In this document: in pieces, positions 1-5,346 of the stretch
Layout: every line of letters begins with the position of its first letter
Position numbering within the stretch: position 1 is the first letter of the stretch
Source: Candidatus Heimdallarchaeota archaeon
Lineage (GTDB): Archaea; Asgardarchaeota; Heimdallarchaeia; Hodarchaeales; LC-3
NCBI GenBank assembly: GCA_027364495.1
Contig: DAHXPE010000482.1
Location: forward strand, 1 to 5,346
Length of the DNA stretch: 5,346 bases
Direction of reading: 5' to 3'
Position numbers and translations under genes: made by a program
The notes under the pieces: generated by a model
What the model was told of the DNA's origin: nothing
Databases searched by the model: none
Seen by the model: the letters and a program-made list of their open reading frames with translations, nothing else

Positions 1-9
1 CCTTTGCTT

Positions 10-57
10 AATCATATTTAAATGATTTTAGCATCCGAGTAACATTGAATTTAGCAT
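10..57 (+). promoter_or_regulatory. Candidate promoter/operator region of the ccm operon
   Basis: The 78 bases before ccmF contain an AT-rich TTTAAAT core at 17-23 that could be an archaeal TATA box; a start about 25 bases downstream would give a leader of roughly 30 bases. The core sits inside an imperfect dyad, AATCAT (10-15) and ATGATT (22-27). The octamer TTTAGCAT occurs at 27-34 and again at 50-57, 23 bases apart. A dyad over a TATA box is a typical place for a repressor to bind, but in DNA this AT-rich such patterns arise by chance, so the assignment is tentative. Confidence 0.3.
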
Positions 58-78
58 TAACTTGTATTTGGAATTATC

Positions 79-2190
79 ATGTTCGATTTTAATATTGGCA
101 CTATATTGCTTTTTTCAACTTTTTTTCTTATTATTTTGGATGCAGTTTTAATTTTAATGAGCAAAAAAATTAAACAGTGGCTATTTTATGATCATATTAT
201 ACTTTATCTTGCAACTGTTACATACTTTGGTGCATTTATACAATTCTTATTAAATTTGATATTTCAGGATTCGTCCTATTCATATGTAACTAGTTATAGC
301 AGTGCTCAAATGGATATACCGTTAAGAATTGCATCTAGTTGGAGTGGAGCTGTGGGTTCATTTTATTTATGGACAACGTTCATGGTTTCGGGATATATTA
401 TATTTAGGTTCTTGTTCAGAAGGTTAATTGATCAAGAAATTTATCGATACGCATCATTTATCCAATCAGCAAATATAGTAGCATTTTTGACTTTTATAAT
501 AATAAAAGAACCATTTGCAAGAAATGCCACAATTCCAACAAATGGCACTGGATTAAACCCATTATTAGCAACATTTCTTAATCTAATCCACCCACCAATT
601 ATATTTTTAGGATATAGCATTTTTGTAATTCCATTTTCACTAGCTTTAGCAAAAATAATAACGAAATTAACTGATAATGAAGCTCCAGCAGAGCTACAAA
701 AGTTTTTACGCCTAACAATGGCTCTAGCGTGGATGATACTCGGAATTGGTATTTTGATAGGTGGTTACTGGGCTTACACAACTTTAGGCTGGGGCGGTTT
801 TTGGGGTTGGGATCCAGTTGAAACAGGGAGTTTAATACCCTGGCTATTCGGATTGGTTTATTTCCATGGATCACCAGTTTTTAAATCTGACAAAGATAAT
901 TTTGGAAAAGACGTGATAGCAACATTTCCATTTATATCAATTATTTTTGCAACAATAGTAACAAGAACTGGTGCACTAACATCTGTCCATTCGTTTTCAG
1001 AAGGACCAGGGGATAATTTATTAATATTGTATATTTTATTGATATTAGTGATTGTTAGCTTTTTTATATATCAATTATATCAACATGATAAAATAAGATT
1101 CTTTTACTCAATAGATGAACTTTTACATATAAAAAGACAAGATGCCGCTTTGTATATTTCTTTCTTTGCATTCTTTTTAGGAACATTAGCTATAATGTTC
1201 GGTCAGGTAGTTCCATTTATTTTTGCAAGTTTACCAGAACCATATACCACAACTTTTACAGTGAGTACAAGATTCTTTAATATAATTATAGGGGTATTTG
1301 GTTTTGCGGCTTTAGAAGCAGCTTTTTTCACTGATTTTGTCTTTATAAAAGCCGAACAGAATAAATTGATTGTAATTGGAATTGGTGTCTGGTTAGGTAT
1401 AATTAATGTCATTTTAAATCTCCCGGTAGTTGATTTTTATTTAAATAGAGCAAATATTGGATTTTTATATAGTTTGCTACATATTTTAGGAACAACAAGT
1501 TTACTAGCAAATTTTATGCTTCCAATTCTTGTTTTAACAGTACCAATTTTACTAATAACAATTTACAAATTTATAACGTCAAAAGAGATGCAAAAACAAA
1601 TAAAAATGAGAAAGATATCTCAAACACTTTTGCATTTGGGCATTGTAATTGCATTAATAGGAGCCTTAGTAAGTTACAATTCAACCCAAACTAATGAAGT
1701 TTTATTAACACCAAATTCATCCACTCAAAGTGGCTATATTACAACAGCTCAAGATATGAACATGACGATTCTCTCTACCAATTATACACCTTTCGGACTT
1801 AATTTCGTTAATCGATTGCAAGCGTATGTTCAATTGGAGGATAATAATGGTCATGTAATAGGTCAGGGTATGCTGGAATACACGAATTATACTGACTTTG
1901 GATTGATTGTAAATGTATTAATTATTTCGAGCCTCACAAATGATTTCTATATAACAATAATGACCTATACAGCTAATTCTAATTCACTTGGTATAAGTAA
2001 TATAAGATTTCAAATTAGAATCATTCCAATGATTACTTTACTTTGGTTAGGAGCAATTCTTGTACAAATAGCCATGCTTTCACTCGTAGTGGTAGCTCTA
2101 AGATTATTTATATACAGTTATAAAAACACACATAAACATATTTCAATGAATAAAAATAACTTAAATTATAAAACTCAATTAACGGTGTAA
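79..2190 (+). CDS. ccmF: Cytochrome c heme lyase subunit CcmF
   Basis: CcmF is the integral-membrane heme lyase of cytochrome c maturation System I; it takes heme from CcmE and joins it to the Cys thiols of CxxCH motifs on the outer face of the membrane. The 703-residue product has family length, about 14-15 membrane helices and every landmark. The family motif YVTSYSSAQMDIPLRIASSW is near residues 69-88. The tryptophan-rich WWD heme-handling loop runs from W238 to W255 (WGGFWGWDPVETGSLIPW). The four conserved histidines appear as H171 in an HPP motif, H263 after the WWD loop, H304 in LTSVHSF and H519 in LLHLG. By family knowledge two of these bind a permanent heme b and two handle the transferred heme. 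A soluble outer domain at about 545-648 precedes a final helix. The ATG at 79 gives the expected first helix; its ribosome site is weak (TGGA at 69-72). It is the first gene of the operon and ccmC follows after 5 bases. Archaeal-style sequons (NSS, NMT, NYT) lie in the outer domain. Confidence 0.95.
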   Translation: MFDFNIGTILLFSTFFLIILDAVLILMSKKIKQWLFYDHIILYLATVTYFGAFIQFLLNLIFQDSSYSYVTSYSSAQMDIPLRIASSWSGAVGSFYLWTTFMVSGYIIFRFLFRRLIDQEIYRYASFIQSANIVAFLTFIIIKEPFARNATIPTNGTGLNPLLATFLNLIHPPIIFLGYSIFVIPFSLALAKIITKLTDNEAPAELQKFLRLTMALAWMILGIGILIGGYWAYTTLGWGGFWGWDPVETGSLIPWLFGLVYFHGSPVFKSDKDNFGKDVIATFPFISIIFATIVTRTGALTSVHSFSEGPGDNLLILYILLILVIVSFFIYQLYQHDKIRFFYSIDELLHIKRQDAALYISFFAFFLGTLAIMFGQVVPFIFASLPEPYTTTFTVSTRFFNIIIGVFGFAALEAAFFTDFVFIKAEQNKLIVIGIGVWLGIINVILNLPVVDFYLNRANIGFLYSLLHILGTTSLLANFMLPILVLTVPILLITIYKFITSKEMQKQIKMRKISQTLLHLGIVIALIGALVSYNSTQTNEVLLTPNSSTQSGYITTAQDMNMTILSTNYTPFGLNFVNRLQAYVQLEDNNGHVIGQGMLEYTNYTDFGLIVNVLIISSLTNDFYITIMTYTANSNSLGISNIRFQIRIIPMITLLWLGAILVQIAMLSLVVVALRLFIYSYKNTHKHISMNKNNLNYKTQLTV
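2184..2187 (+). promoter_or_regulatory. Ribosome binding site of ccmC inside the ccmF 3' end
   Basis: GGTG matches the core of the archaeal anti-Shine-Dalgarno complement and lies 8 bases before the ccmC ATG at 2196. It overlaps the last sense codons of ccmF, so translation of the two genes is probably coupled. It supports the chosen ccmC start. Confidence 0.55.
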
Positions 2191-2195
2191 ACCAA

Positions 2196-2939
2196 ATGAA
2201 AAATGAACAAGTGCCACCTGATTTCATAGGTGATTCTTTCGAATTACCACATTTTTTCGAGAATCATAACTATTTTAAACTAACATTTAGTTTAGGTGCA
2301 ATTTTTATGCTCTTAGGCATAATAGTTATGTATTTCACACCATCTTTCCCAATAGGACCAGGATATTTTAATGTTAGTGGTCATCCAATATTTTACATGG
2401 TTTCAGAAGCATTTATGGCGTTTACATTGTTTACAATTGGTGCTGTTTCAGGAGCATTGTTTTTTTGGAAAAAAAATCCAATTTTTGATTCATTAACTGT
2501 AGCGGCAATCAAAACAGGAGTTTTAGCTTCTTGTTTAACTTTATTAATTGGTATGATTTGGGCAAAGGCCGAATGGGGTTACTATTGGCAATGGGATCCC
2601 CGTGAAACAATGGCTTTACTCATGTTTTTATTTTATTTAGGAGTGTTGATATTTCGAAGTACAGTAGATGATTATACAGATAAAGCAAAATTAACAGCTG
2701 TCCTAGCAATAGCTGCATTTCCAACCGTTCCAATGACAGATCTAGTAGTAGGATCACTTCACCCATCTAATGTATTATTAGGAGGAAATATTTCAGAATT
2801 CCCATTTATCGGTGTAATGCTACTTTTTATTGGAACATTTTTTATGTATTTATGCTTTGTATTTTTAACAATTGAACATGAACAATTATATTTAGAATTA
2901 GAAAGAAAAAAATTTATTTTAATGGCAAATAGTAATTAA
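2196..2939 (+). CDS. ccmC: Heme exporter/handling protein CcmC
   Basis: CcmC is a membrane protein of cytochrome c maturation System I that presents heme to the chaperone CcmE on the outer face of the membrane. The 247-residue product has the family size and about six membrane helices. Its WWD heme loop starts at W127 (WGYYWQWDPRET), and the two conserved flanking histidines are H63 (in GHPIFYM) and H189 (in SLHPSN). In the family these two His ligate heme above the WWD loop. The loop reads WDPRET rather than the WDARLT of proteobacterial CcmC, so it looks slightly like the CcsA/ResC proteins of System II. Length, His spacing and linkage to ccmF, ccmD and ccmE favour CcmC. The gene starts 5 bases after ccmF and is followed closely by the small ccmD-like gene. 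The last 20 residues are charged and probably cytoplasmic. No defect is visible. Confidence 0.92.
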   Translation: MKNEQVPPDFIGDSFELPHFFENHNYFKLTFSLGAIFMLLGIIVMYFTPSFPIGPGYFNVSGHPIFYMVSEAFMAFTLFTIGAVSGALFFWKKNPIFDSLTVAAIKTGVLASCLTLLIGMIWAKAEWGYYWQWDPRETMALLMFLFYLGVLIFRSTVDDYTDKAKLTAVLAIAAFPTVPMTDLVVGSLHPSNVLLGGNISEFPFIGVMLLFIGTFFMYLCFVFLTIEHEQLYLELERKKFILMANSN

Positions 2940-2944
2940 GGTGA
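2940..2944 (+). promoter_or_regulatory. Ribosome binding site that sets the ccmD start
   Basis: GGTGA begins on the base right after the ccmC stop codon and ends 5 bases before ATG 2950. A GTG at 2941 is in frame with the same gene but lies inside this motif, so ATG 2950 is the better start. The juxtaposition suggests translational coupling with ccmC. Confidence 0.6.
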
Positions 2945-2949
2945 CTAAA

Positions 2950-3102
2950 ATGGAATTTATAACAGCTCAATTCAGTCTATTACTCATTTTAACTATAATA
3001 GTTTGGGGTGGCTTTTTCTCCTATTTATTTTATATATTCGGAAAAATGAATAAGTTAAAGAAAGAAGTACAATCTTTGAAAGCACTCGAAAAAGAGCAGT
3101 AA
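2950..3102 (+). CDS. ccmD: Small CcmD-family membrane protein (50 aa)
   Basis: This 50-residue protein lies between ccmC and ccmE, where ccmD normally sits. It has one membrane helix at about residues 8-31, with the aromatic, Gly-containing stretch VWGGFFSYLFYIFG at its end. A basic, coiled-coil-like cytoplasmic tail follows (KMNKLKKEVQSLKALEKEQ, residues 32-50). One helix with a W and Y near its end followed by a lysine-rich helical tail is the usual look of CcmD-family proteins. In bacteria these stabilise the CcmC-CcmE complex and help release heme-loaded CcmE. The ATG at 2950 has GGTGA five bases upstream. Sequence conservation in this family is low, so the name rests on position, topology and the aromatic/basic pattern together. 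It is short enough for automatic annotation to miss. Confidence 0.8.
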   Translation: MEFITAQFSLLLILTIIVWGGFFSYLFYIFGKMNKLKKEVQSLKALEKEQ

Positions 3103-3121
3103 TAAACGAAGTTGATTAAAA

Positions 3122-3553
3122 ATGGCAATTTCAACGAAAAAACTTGTAGCAATTGGTGGAGTAATATTTATAAGCGTAATGTTAGCATTTATCTTATTAT
3201 ATTCGTCAATTGTTCCCCAATATTCAGTTGGAGAATTTTATACAAATAAAGATAAAAATTCTTTGGTAGACAAGAAAATTCAGTTAGTGGGAGATGTTCA
3301 TACATGGAATCCAACCACAGGAGTGTTTTCTATAATGGATTGGGATGGTTATAATTATACCGTAACTGTATATTATAATAATGTGCAAATACCAGGAGGA
3401 TTTACAATAGGGACAAGGGTTGTCGTAGAAGGCATACTTAAAAATACAAATGGAGGATATAGTTTACAAGCGGATATGATAAGCACAAAATGTCCATCGA
3501 AATATGAAAATATCACAACAGCACCCACCACAACAACAACAACAATAGCATGA
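3122..3553 (+). CDS. ccmE: Cytochrome c-type biogenesis heme chaperone CcmE, Cys-type (CxxxY)
   Basis: CcmE receives heme from CcmC, binds it covalently on the outer face of the membrane and hands it to CcmF. The 143-residue product has one N-terminal helix (about 9-31) and then an OB-fold domain with the family pattern: YSVGEF near 34-39, IQLVGDV, FSIMDWDG, VTVYYNN, then VVVEGIL. The heme-binding motif is C124-P-S-K-Y128. Most bacterial CcmE use His in HxxxY; Cys here marks the variant found in archaea and some bacteria, whose System I lacks CcmH. The protein ends in a short tail with six consecutive Thr (136-141), partly encoded by five ACA codons. This may be an O-glycosylated or simply flexible tail, and NYT and NIT sequons are also present. 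The start follows a GGTGAT-like GTTGAT (3111-3116) by 5 bases and lies 19 bases after ccmD. It is the last recognisable gene of the operon. Confidence 0.93.
   Translation: MAISTKKLVAIGGVIFISVMLAFILLYSSIVPQYSVGEFYTNKDKNSLVDKKIQLVGDVHTWNPTTGVFSIMDWDGYNYTVTVYYNNVQIPGGFTIGTRVVVEGILKNTNGGYSLQADMISTKCPSKYENITTAPTTTTTTIA
3530..3544 (+). repeat. In-frame (ACA)5 trinucleotide repeat at the ccmE 3' end
   Basis: Five perfect ACA codons, preceded by ACC, encode Thr136-Thr141 just before the ccmE stop. Such a tract can gain or lose units by slippage without changing frame, so tail length may differ among related strains. Confidence 0.85.
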
Positions 3554-3609
3554 ATAATTTACTTAAATTTATTTGAAAAATAGAAATATAATATAAAATC
3601 AAGATCTAA

Positions 3610-3772
3610 TTCATTTGTGAAGATTGTTACAATACGAGAGCTGATGATTTTATATTAAGGCTAGAACTTCAAGCAGGATAATTGGCCATAAATTAATGAA
3701 TTTCAATCCATTGAAGAAGTTGTTTTTCAAATTATTAATGATGGAGTAACTAGAATTGGTCGTACTATTTAA
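3610..3772 (+). pseudogene. Possible frameshifted gene remnant, function unknown
   Basis: Three adjoining pieces in different frames give protein-like peptides. Bases 3610-3678 read FICEDCYNTRADDFILRLEL followed by QAG and a stop. Around 3678-3692 a second frame reads IIGHK. Bases 3692-3769 in a third frame read INEFQSIEEVVFQIINDGVT followed by RIGRTI and a stop at 3770. The composition (Asp, Glu, Arg, Leu, Val, Gly) is unlike the Lys/Asn/Ile/Phe noise of the surrounding AT-rich DNA, and local GC is slightly higher. This suggests a gene that lost its frame through small indels. The family is not recognised; a CEDC pair hints at a lost metal site but proves nothing. Sequencing error is an alternative to decay. 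Confidence 0.3.
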
Positions 3773-3827
3773 GTTATTTAGATTAAATCACATTAGTTTT
3801 TACAGAATTTTTATAAATTTCCTTTAA

Positions 3828-4157
3828 AATTTTTCGGGAAGTTTTTTTGAAAACTCTGGTTGTGATTTAGTTAAAAAAATGTTCTTTTCTTTATTTATAC
3901 CAATTTTTCAATTTTTGTTAGCTGAAATTATGCTGTCAAAAAAAAATCTATATTTGATGTCGAAAAAATATATTTGTAATCAAATTATCTCATTTGAATA
4001 ATTAAGAAAAAAGGGTTCGTGGTTTTTAGAACAAAAAATTGACTCGGATTATTTAACATAAGGTTATCTAGTAGAATTTTATGTAGAAATTAGTAGTTTA
4101 CGAGCTAAAATGCAGATTAAAACTCAAATTATGAGCTATGACAATTCGTTAAAATAA
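3828..4157 (+). pseudogene. Possible gene remnant with two in-frame TAA stops
   Basis: One frame runs for 110 codons with only two internal stops (TAA at 3999 and 4059) before a final TAA at 4155. At this base composition roughly eight stops would be expected. The first 57 codons are open, with an internal ATG at 3879 that would give a 40-residue hydrophobic-then-basic peptide starting MFFSLFIPIFQFLLAEIML. The later pieces include EFYVEISSLRAKMQIKTQ. The frame ends at a hairpin and T-tract, where a gene might end. No family is recognised, and much of the sequence is Lys/Phe/Ile-rich as chance AT-rich DNA would be. Confidence 0.2.
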
Positions 4158-4176
4158 TTAACAATTTGCTTTTTTT
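4143..4176 (+). terminator. Candidate terminator: AT-rich hairpin plus T7 tract
   Basis: AATT-C-GTTAA (4143-4152) can pair with TTAACAATT (4158-4166) around a 5-base loop, with one bulged C. TTTTTTT follows at 4170-4176. Archaeal RNA polymerase stops mainly at U-rich tracts, so the T7 matters more than the weak stem. It would separate whatever lies upstream from the cytochrome gene. A second T7 at 3842-3848 could serve the ccm operon. Confidence 0.3.
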
Positions 4177-4310
4177 GGTCTTAAAATTATAAAATGACCC
4201 AAAAATTACTCAAGCATGGTAAAAATATTTTCATTACTCATTTAGAAATTAAATTCATAAGAAAATGAATCATAAAGTGATAACATATTACTTAATCAGT
4301 ACTCATGAAG

Positions 4311-4319
4311 GATTAAATA
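4311..4319 (+). promoter_or_regulatory. Candidate TATA box of the cytochrome gene
   Basis: GATTAAATA lies about 65 bases before ATG 4385 and follows a purine-rich GAAG, as a BRE plus TATA box might. It would place transcription start near 4340 and leave the GAGGT ribosome site in the leader. A nearer TTATAAAAT at 4355-4363 would start transcription at about the start codon and exclude that ribosome site, so it is less likely. Both are weak calls in AT-rich DNA. Confidence 0.22.
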
Positions 4320-4372
4320 ATACCAACTTGGGTAATAAACCCGTACAGACTAAGTTATAAAATTTAGTTAAC

Positions 4373-4377
4373 GAGGT
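4373..4377 (+). promoter_or_regulatory. Ribosome binding site of the surface cytochrome gene
   Basis: GAGGT is the best ribosome binding match in the window and stands 7 bases before ATG 4385. It fixes the start of this gene and marks it as an actively translated unit of its own after the gene-free interval. Confidence 0.7.
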
Positions 4378-4384
4378 ATAAAAA

Positions 4385-5346
4385 ATGAAAAAAATTTACG
4401 GCATTTTGGTAATAGGAATTTTCTTATTATCAACATTTTTAGCAATAAACTTATATAATTCTGCTTCGTTTCCTGGGTATGGTCAAAATGAAACCTGTAA
4501 CAACTGTCATAACCAACCAGCATTCGTAAGAGACGTTACAGCATCTTTTGCAATGAATAACTTTACCCAAGCAAACCAAGTTTTCTCTCAGTACGGTAAA
4601 TGGGCAACTGATGAAGTGCCAGTTATACAAACAAATAACAGATCTTTATCAAACCTGGAATTTGTTAGAATGAGCTTTTTAAAGAACTCAACATCAATCA
4701 TGGTAATGGCACAAGTTAATGATGCCACTTCAACAGCAAAAGGAACTGGTTCAGCAACATCCGATAAATTCGGTATAATATTTAATATTGATGTCGCAAA
4801 CTTCACTGTTGGTGATTTCTTGACCTATTATAACTCTAGTACAAATAATTTAGATAATGTACTACAAGGTCAAATGGCATTCCCTAACGGACATGCAGAT
4901 TTGTGGTATGTAGATGTAGGTGTTCTTGGAACAAATACAACCGGAATGGCTTCTGATAGATCAATTTCAAGTGGAATTTTGACCGATATACACCAATATG
5001 TTCATGTCGGTATTTATTATGGTAACTTTGATCATGGTCATGGTTATCAGTTTTTCTTCGTTAGAGACCTTATTACCAACGATTCAAACGATGCTCAATT
5101 CAATAATAATGGTGTTGGAATAAATTATGCTATAGCCAGTTGGGACGATTCGGAAACTACATCCCACCATTCATCCTTTGACCAAATGGTTATTGTTGGA
5201 GATTCAATTGGTGTTCAAAGTACTCTAATAAGTAATTTTACAACCACCTATTCTGAACCAGCTTCAATTACAAGTTCGCTAACAGCATTTACAGTGGTTA
5301 TGGTTTTAGCACTCGTAGCTATTGCTATTCCAATTGTATTCTATTT
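4385..5346 (+). CDS. Membrane-anchored surface cytochrome with CxxCH and EB_dh-like heme domain (3' end cut)
   Basis: The first 320 codons are open and the gene continues past the window edge. Residues 1-27 form a Lys-Lys-led hydrophobic segment (signal peptide or uncleaved anchor). A single heme c motif, C38-N-N-C41-H42, follows. Residues of about 70-275 resemble the heme-binding gamma-subunit family of ethylbenzene dehydrogenase and related DMSO-reductase-type enzymes. Landmarks are a Met-rich strand SIMVMAQVND (104-113), DKFGIIFNID (127-136), a GHADLWYVDVG strand (169-179) and the late INYAIASWDDS strand (246-256). In characterised members this fold binds heme b through Met and Lys; the ligands here cannot be fixed by eye. 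A hydrophobic helix begins at about 299 and runs to the edge, so the protein is probably fixed by a C-terminal anchor with its domain outside the cell. Nine N-x-S/T sequons (N35, N59, N85, N101, N139, N150, N184, N232, N284) suggest heavy glycosylation, as known for the Sulfolobus surface cytochrome CbsA. It is a likely client of the adjacent Ccm machinery. Its partner enzyme is not visible. Confidence 0.8.
   Translation, partial: MKKIYGILVIGIFLLSTFLAINLYNSASFPGYGQNETCNNCHNQPAFVRDVTASFAMNNFTQANQVFSQYGKWATDEVPVIQTNNRSLSNLEFVRMSFLKNSTSIMVMAQVNDATSTAKGTGSATSDKFGIIFNIDVANFTVGDFLTYYNSSTNNLDNVLQGQMAFPNGHADLWYVDVGVLGTNTTGMASDRSISSGILTDIHQYVHVGIYYGNFDHGHGYQFFFVRDLITNDSNDAQFNNNGVGINYAIASWDDSETTSHHSSFDQMVIVGDSIGVQSTLISNFTTTYSEPASITSSLTAFTVVMVLALVAIAIPIVFY

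Larger units (their letters stand above)
3554..4384. other. 831-base interval without an intact gene
   Basis: Between ccmE and the cytochrome gene no reading frame of convincing length exists on either strand, and no tRNA, CRISPR repeat or insertion sequence was recognised by eye. The interval is not featureless. It contains a frame-broken protein-like stretch (about 3610-3772), a second stretch interrupted by two TAA codons (3828-4157), poly-T tracts at 3723-3727, 3842-3848 and 4170-4176, and a weak AT-rich hairpin at 4143-4166. The last 70 bases hold the likely control region of the next gene. The simplest reading is decayed coding DNA between two transcription units. Confidence 0.7.

Noticed and set aside
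1..15. Divergent gene starting at base 15 on the minus strand (ATGATTAAGCAAAGG)
   Set aside because: Only five codons are visible and the ATG falls in the AT-rich dyad, so nothing supports a real gene.
599..874. 91-codon open frame on the minus strand
   Set aside because: It lies wholly inside ccmF opposite conserved motifs, including the HPP and WWD regions, and its translation has no recognisable features.
1203..1412. 69-codon open frame on the minus strand
   Set aside because: It is a shadow of membrane-helix codons of ccmF with no ribosome site or protein signature.
2196..2939. CcsA/ResC (System II) instead of CcmC
   Set aside because: The WDPRET loop is CcsA-like, but length, His positions and the ccmF-ccmD-ccmE context fit System I, and no ResB/Ccs1 is present.
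2941..2949. GTG start for ccmD three codons upstream
   Set aside because: The GTG overlaps the GGTGA ribosome site that correctly serves ATG 2950.
4194..4268. 24-codon frame starting MTQKLLKHGK
   Set aside because: It has no ribosome site, no family resemblance and a length expected by chance.
3554..4384. tRNA, small RNA, CRISPR array or insertion sequence in the gene-free interval
   Set aside because: No cloverleaf, spaced repeats, terminal inverted repeats or transposase motifs were found; GC is low throughout.
4588..4806. 72-codon open frame on the minus strand
   Set aside because: It is antisense to the well-supported cytochrome gene, which has a strong ribosome site and domain landmarks.

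Overview
The window reads as a stretch of archaeal chromosome. It is very AT-rich, Arg is mostly AGA, and start codons follow GGTG, GGTGA or GAGGT motifs, which complement the 3' end of archaeal 16S rRNA. The CcmE is the Cys-type (CxxxY) form typical of archaea, and the surface-exposed protein segments are rich in N-x-S/T sequons. A cytochrome-bearing, low-GC archaeon, for example a Heimdallarchaeia-like Asgard lineage, would fit. That placement is a guess from general character, not a measured affiliation.

Layout. Bases 1-78 are a short leader with a possible TATA box, a dyad and a direct repeat. Bases 79-3553 hold a compact same-strand operon, ccmF-ccmC-ccmD-ccmE, with gaps of 5, 10 and 19 bases. 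The 50-codon ccmD-like gene at 2950-3102 is easily missed because of its size. Bases 3554-4384 (831 bases) hold no intact gene. They contain two or three protein-like stretches broken by frame changes or stops, so they look like decayed coding DNA, plus poly-T tracts and a weak hairpin that may end transcription. From 4385 to the window edge runs the 5' part of a membrane-anchored surface cytochrome. It has an N-terminal hydrophobic segment, one CxxCH heme c motif, a domain resembling the heme-binding subunit of ethylbenzene dehydrogenase/DMSO reductase-type enzymes, and a C-terminal membrane helix.

How they work together. CcmC, with the small CcmD, loads heme onto the extracytoplasmic chaperone CcmE. 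CcmF then transfers heme to the two Cys of a CxxCH motif in an apocytochrome. The protein at 4385 carries such a motif in the same compartment and is a natural client. No CcmA, CcmB, CcmG or CcmH is visible. Absence of CcmH agrees with the known variant System I that uses Cys-type CcmE; CcmA and CcmB, if present, must lie outside the window.

The ccm genes are a recognisable pathway rather than a new system. The less described parts are the combined heme c/EB_dh-like surface protein, the Thr tract on CcmE and the decayed interval between them.
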